64,000 nt of DNA from Vreelandella titanicae BH1 (GCF_000336575.1 NZ_AOPO01000002.1:124006-188005); one strand, 5' to 3'; counted from the stretch's first letter, positions 9,545 through 20,386 are shown. Program-made: numbers and translations. Notes: generated by a model from the letters alone, not told the origin.

Positions 9545-11248
9545 TTACGATTCTTGATCCAAGCCCAACTCTTGAATGGAAATTTCACGCATTTTAAATT
9601 TCTGAATCTTGCCGGTGACGGTCATCGGGAACTCGTCAACGAACTTAAAGTAGCGCGGAATTTTGAAGTGGGTGATTTTACCTTTGCAGTACTCGCGCAG
9701 CTCTTCACCGGTGACGTCACCCGCGGTGCTGTTGAGTTTCACCCAGGCAATCAGCTCTTCACCATACTTCTTGTCGGGCACGCCGGTGACCTGTACTTCT
9801 GAGATCGCCGGGTGGGCGTAGAGAAATTCTTCGATCTCTTTGGGATAGACGTTCTCGCCGCCGCGAATGACCATATCTTTGATGCGGCCGACGATCTGGA
9901 TGTAGCCCTCTTCATCCATGGTGGCCAGATCGCCGGTGTGCATCCAGCCCGCTTCGTCGATGGCCTCGGCGGTGGCTTTATCGTTGTTCCAGTACTTCAG
10001 CATTACGCTATAGCCGCGGGTACACAGCTCGCCGATTTCGCCCCGAGGCAGAATGCCGCCGTTGCCAGGGTCGACAATTTTGTTCTCTAAGTGAGGCTGG
10101 GTACGGCCCACGGTGGAAACGCGTTTCTCAATGCTGTCGTTGGCACCCGTTTGAGTGGAGACCGGGCTGGTTTCCGTCATGCCGTAGGCGATCTGCACGC
10201 CCTTCATATTCATCTTGTTGATGACCTGCTTCATGATTTCCGCAGGGCAGATCGAGCCCGCCATAATCCCGGTGCGCAGTGTGGAGAAGTCAGTGCTAGC
10301 AAAACCCTCGTGTTCAAGCTCGGCGATAAACATGGTGGGCACGCCGTAGAGCGCGGTGGCTTTTTGATCGTGCACTGCCTTGAGCACCTTGCCGGGATCG
10401 AAGCCCTCATCCGGGTAGATCATGGTGGCGCCGTGGGTCATACAGCCCAGGTTGCCCATCACCATGCCAAAGCAGTGGTAAAGCGGCACCGGAATCACCA
10501 GGCGGTCTTCACTGGTAAAGCCCATGCTCTCTGCCACGAAGAAGCCGTTATTGAGAATGTTGTGGTGGGAAAGCGTCGCGCCTTTAGGAAAGCCTGTGGT
10601 GCCGGAGGTGTACTGGATATTGATCGCATCATCAAACTGCAGCGTCGCCTGGAGGTCGTCAACATCAGTTTGGCTAACCTTATTGGCTTCTTTCATCAGG
10701 TCAGACCAGCGCCACATGCCGCTGAGCTTTTCGCTGCTTAAATTAATAATGCACTCAAGGTCGGGCAGCTTTTGCGACTTCAGCTCGCCATCGTTACTGG
10801 CTTTTAATTCGGGTGCAAGCTCATACAGCATGGCGCTGTAGTCAGAGCTCTTGAAGTTGTTAGCGGTGACCAAGAAGCGCGCGCCGGATTGGTTTAGTGC
10901 GTACTCCAATTCATGGGTGCGGTAAGAGGGGTTAATGTTGACCAGAATGGCACCGATTTTGGCAGTAGCGAACTGAGTCAACGTCCATTCGCTGCAGTTG
11001 GGTGCCCAAATGGCCACACGGTCGCCTTTATTGACGCCGATGGAGAGCAGCGCACGGGCACAGCGGTTGACCTCTTCCTGGAGCTGGCGATAGCTCCAGT
11101 GAATGTTCTGATGCAGTACGATCAGCGCGTCATTTTCAGCATACTGCGTCGCGATTTGGTCAAATTTATCGCCGATCGTCATGCCAAGAAGCGGCTTGTC
11201 AGCCATGCTGCTGGAGTAGCTGGGTTGGGTAAGAGCAGGTGATGCCAT
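9545..11248 (-). CDS. AMP-forming acyl-CoA synthetase
   Basis: 567 residues of the ANL adenylating family. It has the P-loop-like signature [12 protein letters not shown] (about residue 215), the A5 region YGMTETSP, and the C-terminal [23 protein letters not shown] and [13 protein letters not shown] blocks carrying the catalytic lysine. Its place after mvaB in the liu operon suggests activation of isovalerate or another short or branched acid, or of acetoacetate; this is inference. The ATG at 11248 has GGAGAG eight bases upstream. Confidence 0.9.
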   Translation of the reverse strand: MASPALTQPSYSSSMADKPLLGMTIGDKFDQIATQYAENDALIVLHQNIHWSYRQLQEEVNRCARALLSIGVNKGDRVAIWAPNCSEWTLTQFATAKIGAILVNINPSYRTHELEYALNQSGARFLVTANNFKSSDYSAMLYELAPELKASNDGELKSQKLPDLECIINLSSEKLSGMWRWSDLMKEANKVSQTDVDDLQATLQFDDAINIQYTSGTTGFPKGATLSHHNILNNGFFVAESMGFTSEDRLVIPVPLYHCFGMVMGNLGCMTHGATMIYPDEGFDPGKVLKAVHDQKATALYGVPTMFIAELEHEGFASTDFSTLRTGIMAGSICPAEIMKQVINKMNMKGVQIAYGMTETSPVSTQTGANDSIEKRVSTVGRTQPHLENKIVDPGNGGILPRGEIGELCTRGYSVMLKYWNNDKATAEAIDEAGWMHTGDLATMDEEGYIQIVGRIKDMVIRGGENVYPKEIEEFLYAHPAISEVQVTGVPDKKYGEELIAWVKLNSTAGDVTGEELREYCKGKITHFKIPRYFKFVDEFPMTVTGKIQKFKMREISIQELGLDQES

Positions 11249-11333
11249 GGTGTATCTCTCCGATATTTTTCTTGTCCGAACGGGAAGGCAGGGGATAACT
11301 CGCTGCTTTTAATTTTTATTATTCACGTCTCAT

Positions 11334-12239
11334 TTAACTGCTAGAGCCTTTTGCCAGGGCCACCTTGGAGCTGGGCTTGCGGCCTAACTCGTTGGTGATC
11401 CAGTAGCCGGTTTCAATCACGGCCTGTAGGTCGATGCCCGTTTCAATCCCTAGCCCTTCCAGCAGATAGAGCACGTCTTCAGTGGCTACGTTGCCGGAAG
11501 CACCCTTGGCATAGGGGCAACCGCCAAGTCCCGCGGTAGCGGCATCAATAACGCTAACGCCTTCTTCTAGGACGGCATAAAGATTGGCCAGCGCCATGCC
11601 GTAGGTGTCGTGGAAGTGAGCGGCCAGAAACTCAATGGGCACCTGTTGGCGCGTCGTCTCAATCATGCGTTTAGCAGCCAGCGGCGTGCCGACGCCAATG
11701 GTGTCGCCCAGGGACACCTCGTAGCAGCCCATCTCATAAAGCGCCTTGGCCACTTCAGCCACTTTGGCGGGGGCTATCTCGCCTTCGTAGGGGCAGCCCA
11801 ATACGCAGGAGACGTAGCCGCGTACGCGCACGCCAGCCTCTCGGGCGCGCTCTAACACCGGCTCAAAGCGGGTCAGTGATTCAGCAATGGAGCAGTTAAT
11901 GTTCTTTTGCGAAAAAGCCTCAGACGCCGCACCAAATACCGCGACTTCCTCAACGCCCACGGTTAGCGCATTTTCGAGCCCTTTTAGGTTGGGTGTCAGC
12001 GCGGAGTACACCACGCCTGGCTGGCGTGTGATGCCCGCCATCACCTCAACGGCGTCGCCCATTTGTGGCACCCACTTGGGTGATACAAAGCTGGCGGCTT
12101 CGATGTGCGTGATACCTGCTTTAGCAAGCCGCTCGACCAGAGCAATCTTAGTCCCGGTGGGTACAATGGCCCCGGGCTCGTTTTGCAGGCCGTCACGGGG
12201 CGACATTTCAAACAGCTTTACAGAGGTAGGCAATGGCAT
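11334..12239 (-). CDS. mvaB: Hydroxymethylglutaryl-CoA lyase
   Basis: 301 residues, a TIM-barrel lyase of the DRE family. The N-terminal [11 protein letters not shown] and the later [12 protein letters not shown] (loop cysteine), [14 protein letters not shown] and [14 protein letters not shown] are hallmark HMG-CoA lyase motifs. It cleaves HMG-CoA to acetyl-CoA and acetoacetate, the last step of leucine breakdown. GGAG lies six bases before the ATG. It follows liuD by nine bases, so it is co-transcribed; the name liuE is also used for this gene. Confidence 0.96.
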   Translation of the reverse strand: MPLPTSVKLFEMSPRDGLQNEPGAIVPTGTKIALVERLAKAGITHIEAASFVSPKWVPQMGDAVEVMAGITRQPGVVYSALTPNLKGLENALTVGVEEVAVFGAASEAFSQKNINCSIAESLTRFEPVLERAREAGVRVRGYVSCVLGCPYEGEIAPAKVAEVAKALYEMGCYEVSLGDTIGVGTPLAAKRMIETTRQQVPIEFLAAHFHDTYGMALANLYAVLEEGVSVIDAATAGLGGCPYAKGASGNVATEDVLYLLEGLGIETGIDLQAVIETGYWITNELGRKPSSKVALAKGSSS

Positions 12240-12248
12240 CAGTGACTC

Positions 12249-14330
12249 CTATTCGTTGGCCGCAAAGTCGAGCAGCACGGCGCCTTGGCTCACGGTGTCA
12301 CCGGCTTGGAAGTGGAAGGTTTCCACGCTGCCGTCCGCCGGAGCAGTCATGGTGTGCTCCATTTTCATGGCTTCCATCACCATTAGCGGCATGCCTTTTT
12401 CAACATTAACGCCGGGCTCTACCAGCAATGCAACGACCGTGCCGTTCATGGGTGCAGTTAGCGTGGATTCTGCCTCGTGGTGACCGTGATCAATGGCATC
12501 GATGCGCCGCCAGAACAGGCGGGTTTCACCGCTGGGGTCGGCCATGACCACCACATGACCGTCGCGGCGGGCCTGCAGGCGACGGCGGTGGCCATTCAAG
12601 GTAACCGCTACCGCATCGCCGGTGAGCGGCTGCAAACTCGCGGTAAGGGTTTCATCACCAATAGTGAGATTCCACAGCGACTCGCCAGGGCTGCGTTTAC
12701 CTTCGACGATCACTACCGCTTCATCGCTATCCGGCGCTTGCGCACTTGCCGGGTCGCACAGCGCAATGCGAATGGTGTGCGGCGCGTTGAGGCGGAAGCC
12801 GTCGTGGCGATCCCAGGGCGAGTCGCTTTCGCACTCCTGAGAAAGCTGATGCAGACCAATCAGCGCCGCGCTGGCGTAGGCCTCCATGTTGTAAGTGCGG
12901 GGAGCAAACAGCGTCGCTTCGTTGCGCTCGATAAAGCGGGTATCCAGCTCCACGTTCTTAAAGCCCGGATGCGTTGCCAGGCGCATTAAAAAGGCGCGAT
13001 TAGTGACAACCCCTTGAACGTCCAGCGCTGCTAGTGCGCGGTTAAGCGTGGCCAGCGCCGCATCGCGGTCGGGGCCGTGAACAATTAGCTTGGCGAGCAT
13101 GGGGTCGTAGTGCATCGACACCGCATCGCCGCTCTCCACGCCGCTGTCCAGGCGTACTTGGTCAGCGCTCAGGCCTGCGCCGTCTAAATCCAGCGCGAAA
13201 CGGTTGAGCAGGCCGGTAGCGGGCAGGAAATCCTGATCCGGGTCTTCGGCGTAGATACGCGCTTCAAAGCTATGGCCGGTGATCGTCAGCTCATCTTGAG
13301 AGCAGGGCAGTGGTTCGCCCATGGCGACGCGCAGCTGCCACTCGACCAGATCCTGGCCGGTGATCATTTCGGTCACCGGGTGTTCGACCTGAAGGCGAGT
13401 GTTCATCTCCATAAAGTAGAACGACCCATCAATGTCTAGTAAAAATTCGACGGTACCTGCGCCCACATAGCCGATCTCCTGGGCGGCGCGCACCGCGGCA
13501 TCGCCCATAGCGCTGCGCAGCTCCGCCGTCATACCGGGGGCGGGGGCTTCTTCAATGACTTTTTGGTGGCGCCGCTGAACGCTACAGTCCCGCTCGAACA
13601 GGTAAACGCCGTTGCCGTGGCGGTCACAGAATACCTGCACTTCCACATGGCGGGGCTGCACCAGGTACTTCTCGATTAGCATGCGGTCATCGCCGAAGGC
13701 GGCTTTTGACTCACGACGGCAGCCATCTAACGCTGCCTGGAAACCATCACCCGATTCGACAACACGCATCCCTTTACCACCGCCACCGGCGCTGGCTTTG
13801 AGCATCACCGGGTAGCCAATTTTGTCGGCTTCGCTGCGCAGCAGGGCGTCGTCCTGATCGTCGCCGTGATAGCCCGGCACCAGCGGCACGCCCGCATTGG
13901 CCATACGCGCTTTAGCAGCGGATTTATCGCCCATGGCAGCAATTGCTGAGGCGGGCGGGCCGACGAAGGTAATGCCCGCTTCTTCAAGGGCTTTGACGAA
14001 GGTACCGTTTTCGGAAAGAAAGCCGTAACCGGGGTGAATCGCGCCGGTGCCGGTGCGCTTGGCAGCTTCGATCACCGCATCAATATTGAGATAGCTTTCC
14101 CGGGCGGCGGCAGGCCCCAGACGAACGGCCTCGTCGGCTTCACGCACGTGGCGGGCGCTGGCATCGGCGTCAGAGTAAACCGCGACGGTTTTCAGGCCCA
14201 TACGGCGCGCAGTGCGCATCACGCGGCAGGCGATTTCACCGCGGTTGGCGACCAGAAGCGTGTCAAAAGGCGTCGTGCGAGCGGCTTTTTCGGCTCTTTC
14301 GTTTTTTTCAATAGGGGGTGAATGACTCAT
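12249..14330 (-). CDS. liuD: Methylcrotonyl-CoA carboxylase, biotin-containing subunit
   Basis: 693 residues. Biotin carboxylase domain at the N-terminus (LLVANRGEIACRVMRTA), ATP-grasp region with the glycine loop ASAGGGGKGMR, then YFMEMNTRLQVEHPVTE. The C-terminal biotinyl domain has AMKM with the acceptor lysine near residue 656. Together with LiuB it carboxylates 3-methylcrotonyl-CoA to 3-methylglutaconyl-CoA. Its ATG overlaps the liuC stop by four bases (ATGA), indicating coupled translation. Confidence 0.96.
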   Translation of the reverse strand: MSHSPPIEKNERAEKAARTTPFDTLLVANRGEIACRVMRTARRMGLKTVAVYSDADASARHVREADEAVRLGPAAARESYLNIDAVIEAAKRTGTGAIHPGYGFLSENGTFVKALEEAGITFVGPPASAIAAMGDKSAAKARMANAGVPLVPGYHGDDQDDALLRSEADKIGYPVMLKASAGGGGKGMRVVESGDGFQAALDGCRRESKAAFGDDRMLIEKYLVQPRHVEVQVFCDRHGNGVYLFERDCSVQRRHQKVIEEAPAPGMTAELRSAMGDAAVRAAQEIGYVGAGTVEFLLDIDGSFYFMEMNTRLQVEHPVTEMITGQDLVEWQLRVAMGEPLPCSQDELTITGHSFEARIYAEDPDQDFLPATGLLNRFALDLDGAGLSADQVRLDSGVESGDAVSMHYDPMLAKLIVHGPDRDAALATLNRALAALDVQGVVTNRAFLMRLATHPGFKNVELDTRFIERNEATLFAPRTYNMEAYASAALIGLHQLSQECESDSPWDRHDGFRLNAPHTIRIALCDPASAQAPDSDEAVVIVEGKRSPGESLWNLTIGDETLTASLQPLTGDAVAVTLNGHRRRLQARRDGHVVVMADPSGETRLFWRRIDAIDHGHHEAESTLTAPMNGTVVALLVEPGVNVEKGMPLMVMEAMKMEHTMTAPADGSVETFHFQAGDTVSQGAVLLDFAANE

Positions 14331-15151
14331 GAGCGACGCTCCGAAGCGTGGGGTGTGTTATTAGAATCGGCCCAGGCGGGGCGGCGCTTTTCAAAGAAAC
14401 TGGATAAGCCCTCTTGGCCCTCTTGGCTTACCCGCAGTTTGGCGATCACCTGACAGGTATGTTCGCGGGTGGCGTCACTGTCAGGCGCTTGAGCGACCGT
14501 GGCCATCAGCGCTTTGGTGGCGCGCTGGGCTTGGGGCGAGCCGGCTAACAGAGTGGCCAGCATGGCATCCACTTCGTCGTCTAGCTTATCGTGCTCCACC
14601 ACTAGATGGACTAAACCCAGCGCGAGCGCTATTTCGGCGTCCATGACTTCTGCGGTTAACGCATAGCGGCGCATCTGTCGCTCGCCCAGGGCACGCTGCA
14701 CGTAAGGGCTGATGACTGCGGGCGATAGGCCAATTTTGACTTCCGACAGGCAGAATTTGGCTTTGCCTGAGGCGATCACCACATCGCAGCAAGCGGCCAA
14801 ACCCACCGCGCCGCCAAAGGCGGCGCCTTGCACACGGCAGACGGTAGGGCAGGGCAGCGTATCCAGGTCGTGCATGAGCGCGGCGAGCTTGCGGGAATCG
14901 GCGACGTTATCTTCCAGGTCGTAATCGACCATGCGCTTCATCCAGTTCAGATCGGCACCGGCCGAGAAGCTTTTACCTTCTGAACCCAGCACTACCGCGC
15001 GCACATCGCCTGATTCGGCCAACGTATGCAACTGGTCAAGGTGCGCGTTTAGCTCAGCGATCAGGCTGTCGTCAAAAGCGTTATGCACCTCGGGGCGGTT
15101 TAAGGTCAGGCGCGCCACACCCTCTTCTATATTCAGTGTTGAGTAAGCCAT
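14327..15151 (-). CDS. liuC: Methylglutaconyl-CoA hydratase
   Basis: 274 residues of the enoyl-CoA hydratase/isomerase (crotonase) family, with the oxyanion-hole strings SAGADLNWMKRM and QGAAFGGAVGLAACCD. It hydrates 3-methylglutaconyl-CoA to HMG-CoA. It lies between liuB and liuD, with only 12 bases to liuB and a four-base overlap with liuD. Length is normal for the family. A general enoyl-CoA hydratase would look similar; the operon position makes this assignment firm. Confidence 0.93.
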   Translation of the reverse strand: MAYSTLNIEEGVARLTLNRPEVHNAFDDSLIAELNAHLDQLHTLAESGDVRAVVLGSEGKSFSAGADLNWMKRMVDYDLEDNVADSRKLAALMHDLDTLPCPTVCRVQGAAFGGAVGLAACCDVVIASGKAKFCLSEVKIGLSPAVISPYVQRALGERQMRRYALTAEVMDAEIALALGLVHLVVEHDKLDDEVDAMLATLLAGSPQAQRATKALMATVAQAPDSDATREHTCQVIAKLRVSQEGQEGLSSFFEKRRPAWADSNNTPHASERRS

Positions 15152-15163
15152 GGTAAGACCCCC

Positions 15164-16771
15164 TTACATCCGGAACACGCCGAAGCGTGTCTCTTCAATT
15201 TCTGCGTTCATCGCAGCCGCTAAAGAAAGCCCTAACACATCGCGGGTTTGCAGCGGATCAATCACGCCGTCGTCCCATAAGCGGGCGCTGGCGTAGTAGG
15301 GGTGGCCCTGATGCTCGTACTGGTCGCGGGTGGGCTGCTTAAAGGCTTCTTCGTCCGCTTTACTCCACTCGCGGCCTTCGCGCTCATGCTGCTCGCGCTT
15401 AACCTGGGCCAGCACGCCTGCCGCCTGCTCGCCGCCCATCACTGAAATGCGCGCGTTGGGCCACATAAACAGCAGGTTGGGGTCATAAGCGCGGCCACAC
15501 ATACCGTAGTTACCGGCGCCGAAGCTGCCGCCAATCAGAACGGTGTATTTGGGCACCTTGGCGCAGGCCACAGCGGTGACCAGCTTGGCGCCGTGCTTGG
15601 CGATGCCCTCGTGCTCGTACTTGGAGCCGACCATAAAGCCGGTGATGTTCTGCAGGAAGATCAGCGGAATCTTGCGCTGAGCGCAGAGCTCGATAAAGTG
15701 CGCGCCTTTCACCGCGCTTTCGGAAAACAGCACGCCGTTATTGGCCACAATACCCACCGGGTAGCCGTGAATATGCGCAAAGCCGGTGACCAGGGTTTCA
15801 CCGTAGTAGCGTTTGAACTCGTCAAAGTCGGAGTCATCGACGATGCGGCCAATGACTTCGCGTACGTCGTAGGGCTTTTTCAGGTCGGTGCCGACAATCC
15901 CATACAGCTCGGAAGGATCAAGTTTGGGTGGCTTGGGTGCCTGCATGGCCAGCTTGCCGCGCTTTTGCCAGTTCAACCGCGACACACAGGCGCGGGCAAG
16001 CTGCAGCGCATGGGCATCGTTTTCCGCGTAGTGGTCGGCGACACCGCTGACCTTGGCGTGAACATCTGCCCCGCCCAGATCTTCAGCGCTGATGCTCTCG
16101 CCGGTAGCGGCTTTTACCAAGGGGGGGCCACCGAGGAAAATCGTGCCCTGCTCTTTAACGATAATCGACTCATCCGCCATGGCGGGTACGTAAGCGCCGC
16201 CCGCGGTGCAGGAGCCCATCACCACGGCGATTTGCGGAATGCCTTCCGCCGACATAGTCGCCTGGTTGTAAAAGATGCGCCCGAAATGGTCGCGGTCGGG
16301 GAAGACTTCGTCCTGGCGGGGCAGGAAGGCACCGCCGGAATCGACTAAATAGATACACGGCAGGCGATGCTTGCGGGCAATCTCCTGGGCGCGAATATGC
16401 TTTTTCACCGTGAGCGGAAAGTAGGTGCCGCCTTTCACCGTGGCATCGTTAGCGACGATCACGCACTCCACGCCGGAAACACGGCCAATACCGGTGACCA
16501 CACCAGCGGCAGGGATCTCGCTATCGTATATGTTGTGCGCCGCAAGGGCGGAAAACTCTAGAAATGGCGAACCTTCATCGATCAAGTGATCGATGCGGTC
16601 GCGTACAAACAGCTTGCCGCGGCTTTCGTGACGCTCGCGGGCTTTGCTGCCGCCGCCTTGAGCGACGGCGGCGGTCAGTTCCCGCAGTTTGTTCACTTCA
16701 CCGAGCATTGAGGCTTCGTTGGCTTGAAACACATCGCTGCGCGGGTTGATCTGAGTGGAAATGGAGCTCAT
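15164..16771 (-). CDS. liuB: Methylcrotonyl-CoA carboxylase, carboxyltransferase subunit
   Basis: About 535 residues from the ATG at 16771; the longer open frame to 16813 would overlap the end of liuA by 32 bases and is less likely. Carboxyltransferase N and C halves are present, with [30 protein letters not shown] and [18 protein letters not shown]. The [16 protein letters not shown] string is typical of methylcrotonyl-CoA carboxylase beta chains. It pairs with LiuD and transfers CO2 from biotin to 3-methylcrotonyl-CoA. Confidence 0.95.
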   Translation of the reverse strand: MSSISTQINPRSDVFQANEASMLGEVNKLRELTAAVAQGGGSKARERHESRGKLFVRDRIDHLIDEGSPFLEFSALAAHNIYDSEIPAAGVVTGIGRVSGVECVIVANDATVKGGTYFPLTVKKHIRAQEIARKHRLPCIYLVDSGGAFLPRQDEVFPDRDHFGRIFYNQATMSAEGIPQIAVVMGSCTAGGAYVPAMADESIIVKEQGTIFLGGPPLVKAATGESISAEDLGGADVHAKVSGVADHYAENDAHALQLARACVSRLNWQKRGKLAMQAPKPPKLDPSELYGIVGTDLKKPYDVREVIGRIVDDSDFDEFKRYYGETLVTGFAHIHGYPVGIVANNGVLFSESAVKGAHFIELCAQRKIPLIFLQNITGFMVGSKYEHEGIAKHGAKLVTAVACAKVPKYTVLIGGSFGAGNYGMCGRAYDPNLLFMWPNARISVMGGEQAAGVLAQVKREQHEREGREWSKADEEAFKQPTRDQYEHQGHPYYASARLWDDGVIDPLQTRDVLGLSLAAAMNAEIEETRFGVFRM

Positions 16772-16781
16772 GGCAGGACCC

Positions 16782-17951
16782 TTACTTACTTTCGGTGAAG
16801 AGTTCGCGACCAATTAGCATCCGCCGAATCTCGCTGGTGCCTGCGCCGATCTCATACAGCTTGGCGTCGCGCAGCAGGCGCCCGGTGGGGTATTCGTTGA
16901 TATAGCCGTTGCCGCCGAGTAGCTGAATGGAATCCAGTGCGACCTGAGTGGCTTTTTCGGCGCAGTAGAGAATCACCCCGGCGGCGTCTTTGCGGGACGT
17001 TTGGCCACGGTCGCAGGCACCGGCTACGGCGTATAAATAGGCGCGGCAGGCGTTCAGAGTGGTGTACATATCCGCCACTTTGCCCTGCACCAGCTGGAAC
17101 TCACCGATTGACTGGTTGAACTGCTTTCGTTCGTGGATATAGGGCATCACCACATCCATGGCGGCCTGCATAATGCCGATCGGGCCAGCTGCAAGCACTG
17201 TGCGCTCGTAATCCAACCCGCTCATCAATACGCGAACACCTTTGCCTTCAGCCCCAAGTATATTCTCAGCGGGTACGGCGCAGTCCTGGAATACCAATTC
17301 GCAGGTGTTGGAGCCGCGCATACCCAGCTTGTCGAGCTTCTGGGCGGTAGAGAAACCGGGCATGCCCTTTTCGATAATAAACGCGGTGATGCCTTTGGAA
17401 CCGGCGTCTGGATCTGTTTTGGCGTATACCACCAGCACATCGGCATCGGGGCCGTTGGTGATCCACATTTTATTGCCGTTAAGGATGTAGTGATCGCCAT
17501 TCTGCTTGGCACGTAGCTGCATCGAGACCACATCCGAGCCTGCGCCGGGTTCCGACATGGCTAAAGCGCCCACGTGGTCGCCGCTGATCAGTTTGGGGAG
17601 GTACTTGGCTTTCTGCTCGGGGGAGGCATTGATCTTGATCTGGTTAACACACAAGTTGGAGTGGGCGCCGTAAGAGAGCGCTACCGATGCGCTGGCCCGG
17701 GAGATCTCTTCCATGGCGATGCAGTGGGCCAGATAGCCCATGCCGCTGCCGCCATCCTCTTCAGAGACGGTAATCCCCAATAGCCCCATATCGCCAAACT
17801 TCTTCCACAGGTCGTTAGGGAACTCGTTGTTGCGGTCGATTTCGGCCGCACGGGGGGCAATCTCGCTGGCAGCAAAGGCGTTGACCTGCTCGCGTAACAT
17901 GTTCAGTTCGTCTTCGAGGCCAAAATTGAGTTCTGAGTAGTGTGAAAACAT
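16782..17951 (-). CDS. liuA: Isovaleryl-CoA dehydrogenase
   Basis: About 389 residues, an FAD acyl-CoA dehydrogenase. It shows [33 protein letters not shown] and the C-terminal [35 protein letters not shown] region (quoted in parts), typical of isovaleryl-CoA dehydrogenases. It oxidises isovaleryl-CoA to 3-methylcrotonyl-CoA and passes electrons to ETF. I prefer the ATG at 17951, since AGGTGA lies nine bases upstream, over the TTG at 17957. It is the first catabolic gene after liuR. Confidence 0.95.
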   Translation of the reverse strand: MFSHYSELNFGLEDELNMLREQVNAFAASEIAPRAAEIDRNNEFPNDLWKKFGDMGLLGITVSEEDGGSGMGYLAHCIAMEEISRASASVALSYGAHSNLCVNQIKINASPEQKAKYLPKLISGDHVGALAMSEPGAGSDVVSMQLRAKQNGDHYILNGNKMWITNGPDADVLVVYAKTDPDAGSKGITAFIIEKGMPGFSTAQKLDKLGMRGSNTCELVFQDCAVPAENILGAEGKGVRVLMSGLDYERTVLAAGPIGIMQAAMDVVMPYIHERKQFNQSIGEFQLVQGKVADMYTTLNACRAYLYAVAGACDRGQTSRKDAAGVILYCAEKATQVALDSIQLLGGNGYINEYPTGRLLRDAKLYEIGAGTSEIRRMLIGRELFTESK

Positions 17952-18045
17952 GGTCAATCACCTGTGCTGATTATTTGTGTTTGCTATCTGTAATTAGCCA
18001 TCTGGGCTGGCGTAGCTGTGTCGGCTAATCGAGCTGGCGGACGCG

Positions 18046-18513
18046 TCAGTGCATAGTGGCGGAAGAGGGGGCTGAGGCTTTATCGGCCGAACTCGCGTGC
18101 TCTTCTTCGTTTTGTGCTTCTTGAGGCTCTTTTTCGAGTAGTTCTTCGAGCGCTTGGCGGCAGCGGATCTCAGCGCTTTCAAGCTCTAGCTGAACCATGG
18201 TGATGTCTTTCATTTGTTGATCCAGCGCCGCACGGCGCTCGCCTATTTTGCTAAGCATTAGATGCAGCTGCTTTTTACTGCCGCTGCGGGTTTCGTCCCA
18301 AAGCTCGAACAGTTCGCGTATCTCTGCCAATGAAAACCCTAGCCGCTTACCGCGAATGGTGAGCTTCAGCCGTACACGGTCTTTGCTGCTGTAAACCCTG
18401 GTTTGCCCGCGGCGCGTAGGGTGGAGCAGTTCCTGATCTTCATAGAAGCGAATGCTACGGGTGGTTAAATCAAACTCGTTGGCTAGTTCACTGATCGAGT
18501 AAGTTTTGCTCAT
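18046..18513 (-). CDS. liuR: MerR-family regulator of branched-chain catabolism (LiuR)
   Basis: 155 residues. MerR helix-turn-helix at residues 4-70 (YSISELANEFDLTTRSIRFY, then RRGQTRVYSSKDRVRL), a coiled-coil dimerisation helix, and an acidic, low-complexity tail. There is no cysteine cluster of the metal-sensing MerR types. It is the first gene of the liu operon, and a perfect LiuR-type palindrome lies about 75 bases upstream of its ATG. In gammaproteobacteria LiuR controls isovalerate/leucine genes; the effector is probably a CoA intermediate (known of the family, not visible here). Confidence 0.92.
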   Translation of the reverse strand: MSKTYSISELANEFDLTTRSIRFYEDQELLHPTRRGQTRVYSSKDRVRLKLTIRGKRLGFSLAEIRELFELWDETRSGSKKQLHLMLSKIGERRAALDQQMKDITMVQLELESAEIRCRQALEELLEKEPQEAQNEEEHASSADKASAPSSATMH

Positions 18514-18588
18514 GGTGACGTTCTCTCACAAAGTCGTTGTTCCCAATATATGACGCCTATGGAACACTGCCACTGAGGCTAAAACAAG

Positions 18589-18604
18589 TTTACGTTAACG
18601 TAAA
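18589..18604. promoter_or_regulatory. Predicted LiuR operator, liu operon side
   Basis: TTTACGTTAACGTAAA is a perfect 16-bp palindrome with the twin ACGT core of LiuR sites. It lies in the 326-bp divergent region between liuR (minus) and the ABC transporter (plus), nearer to liuR. Confidence 0.82.
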
Positions 18605-18755
18605 GCAATTGTTGCTAGCAGTTGAAAAGCGTTGAAATTAGGTAAGTTGTTGATATTTATGTTTTGAAGGCAGCTATTAATTTAGGATAATGTCGTCGAT
18701 AGACCAAAGTTGTAATTGTATTGCTATAGCGACAGTTGCTAGTTTGCACATACAC

Positions 18756-18771
18756 CTTACGTTCAGGTAAG
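18756..18771. promoter_or_regulatory. Second LiuR-like palindrome, transporter side
   Basis: CTTACGTTCAGGTAAG shares 12 of 16 bases with the perfect site at 18589 and extends to an outer CC/GG pair. It lies 68 bases before the first transporter gene. It could bring the transporter under LiuR, though the right half-site is degenerate. Confidence 0.55.
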
Positions 18772-18839
18772 GCAGTAGCAGCCGCTTTTGCCATGCCTGT
18801 AAAGAATTAGCACAACAACAATAAGAGGCTTGCCACTCT

Positions 18840-19646
18840 ATGAGTGCAAACGATGTCCTTCAGGGACCTGTCCTCGAAACCCGAGGGCTGACCAAAGAGT
18901 TTCGCGGCTTCACCGCCGTGGACGATGTCAATCTCCAGGTACAGGAAGGGCATATTCACGCACTGATTGGCCCCAATGGGGCTGGTAAAACCACCGTATT
19001 TAACTTATTGACCAAATTTCTGCCGCCTACCCGCGGCGATATTTTGTATCGCGGCAACTCAATCACCAGTAAAAAATCCAACGAAATAGCTCAGTTAGGG
19101 TTGGTGCGCTCATTTCAGATCTCCGCGGTATTCGCCCATATGACCGCGTTGGAGAATGTGCGAGTGGCCCTACAGCGCAAGCTGGGTACCTCGTTTCATT
19201 TCTGGAAATCTGAGAAATCCCTGGATCACCTTAATGAGCGCGCGCTTGAACTACTGGAAGAAGTGGGTCTGCGGGAGTATGCCGATACGCTAACGGTAGA
19301 AATGCCCTACGGTCGTAAACGAGCACTTGAGCTGGCCACTACGCTTGCGCTCGACCCCACCATGATGCTGCTTGATGAACCGACTCAAGGTATGGGCGCA
19401 GAAGACGTTGACCGCATCGTGGCGCTGATTAAGCGTGTCTCCCAGGGGCGTACTGTATTAATGGTGGAGCATAACCTGAGCGTTGTTAGCCGTCTGTGTG
19501 ACCGCATTACCGTACTGGCGCGGGGCGCTGTGTTAGCCGAAGGCGACTACGAAGCCGTCTCTCGTAACCCACTGGTGCGTGAAGCCTATATGGGCAGCGA
19601 TGCCGCAGAAGAGGATGGTTCTGAAAAAGAGGGAACTGCCGTATGA
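18840..19646 (+). CDS. ABC transporter ATPase, LivG-like
   Basis: 268 residues. Canonical Walker A GPNGAGKTT at about residues 44-52 and Walker B MMLLDEPTQGM near 175-185, with switch histidine in MVEHNLSVV. The signature motif, normally LSGGQ or LSYGQ, is here MPYGRKRA (about 155-162), so it is degenerate. It is the first gene of a branched-chain amino-acid type (HAAT) transporter operon; the ATPase pairs with the next gene, whose ATG overlaps this stop by four bases. The substrate is probably branched-chain amino acids or their acids, judged from the neighbouring catabolic operons. Confidence 0.92.
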   Translation: MSANDVLQGPVLETRGLTKEFRGFTAVDDVNLQVQEGHIHALIGPNGAGKTTVFNLLTKFLPPTRGDILYRGNSITSKKSNEIAQLGLVRSFQISAVFAHMTALENVRVALQRKLGTSFHFWKSEKSLDHLNERALELLEEVGLREYADTLTVEMPYGRKRALELATTLALDPTMMLLDEPTQGMGAEDVDRIVALIKRVSQGRTVLMVEHNLSVVSRLCDRITVLARGAVLAEGDYEAVSRNPLVREAYMGSDAAEEDGSEKEGTAV

Positions 19647-20386
19647 ATATCGCTGAGGTCGAAGCGCCGGTTGAAAACACACAAAGCCTGGAAATGTTGC
19701 GCGTTCAGGAACTACACGCCTTTTATGGCGAGTCGCACATCCTGCACGGCGTCAATTTTGATGTGAAGCGGGGCGAGCTGGTGACGCTGCTGGGCCGCAA
19801 CGGCGCCGGGCGAAGTACCACGTTGAAATCGATCATGAACATGGTGGGGCGCCGAACGGGCTCTATTGTAATTAACGGTAATGAAACGCTGCATATGAAG
19901 CCGCACCATATTCCGCGTCTCGGGGTGGGTTACTGCCCGGAAGAGCGCGGTATTTTTGCAAGCTTGGATGTGCACGAGAACCTATTGCTTCCACCCACTG
20001 TGCGTTCCGGCGGCATGAGTCTGGACGAAATCTACGCCATGTTTCCGAACCTGTATGAACGGCGTAGAAGCCAGGGGACGCGGCTTTCCGGTGGTGAGCA
20101 GCAGATGTTAGCCATGGCGCGTATCTTGCGCACGGGTGCGCGCATGCTGCTGCTCGATGAAATTACCGAAGGGCTTGCCCCCGTCATTGTGCAGAAACTT
20201 GCCGAAGTGCTGGTTCAGTTGAAAGAGCGCGGTATGACCATTGTGCTTGTGGAGCAGAACTTTCGCTTTGCGGCGCCGCTTGCGGATCGCCACTTCGTGA
20301 TGGATCACGGTCAGATTGTCGAAGAAATCAGCGCCGCGCAGCTGCCATCGCGTCGGGAACATCTCAACTCAATGCTAGGGGTATAA
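19643..20386 (+). CDS. ABC transporter ATPase, LivF-like, with Arg in Walker A
   Basis: 247 residues. The Walker A reads GRNGAGRST (residues 51-59): the usual lysine is arginine at position 57. The signature LSGGEQQ (148-154) and Walker B MLLLDEITEGLAP (168-180) are normal. Arginine in this place appears in some LivF-type ATPases, so it may be a family trait rather than damage. With the degenerate signature of its partner, it predicts one normal and one impaired ATP site. It is coupled to the preceding gene by an ATGA overlap. Confidence 0.92.
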   Translation: MNIAEVEAPVENTQSLEMLRVQELHAFYGESHILHGVNFDVKRGELVTLLGRNGAGRSTTLKSIMNMVGRRTGSIVINGNETLHMKPHHIPRLGVGYCPEERGIFASLDVHENLLLPPTVRSGGMSLDEIYAMFPNLYERRRSQGTRLSGGEQQMLAMARILRTGARMLLLDEITEGLAPVIVQKLAEVLVQLKERGMTIVLVEQNFRFAAPLADRHFVMDHGQIVEEISAAQLPSRREHLNSMLGV

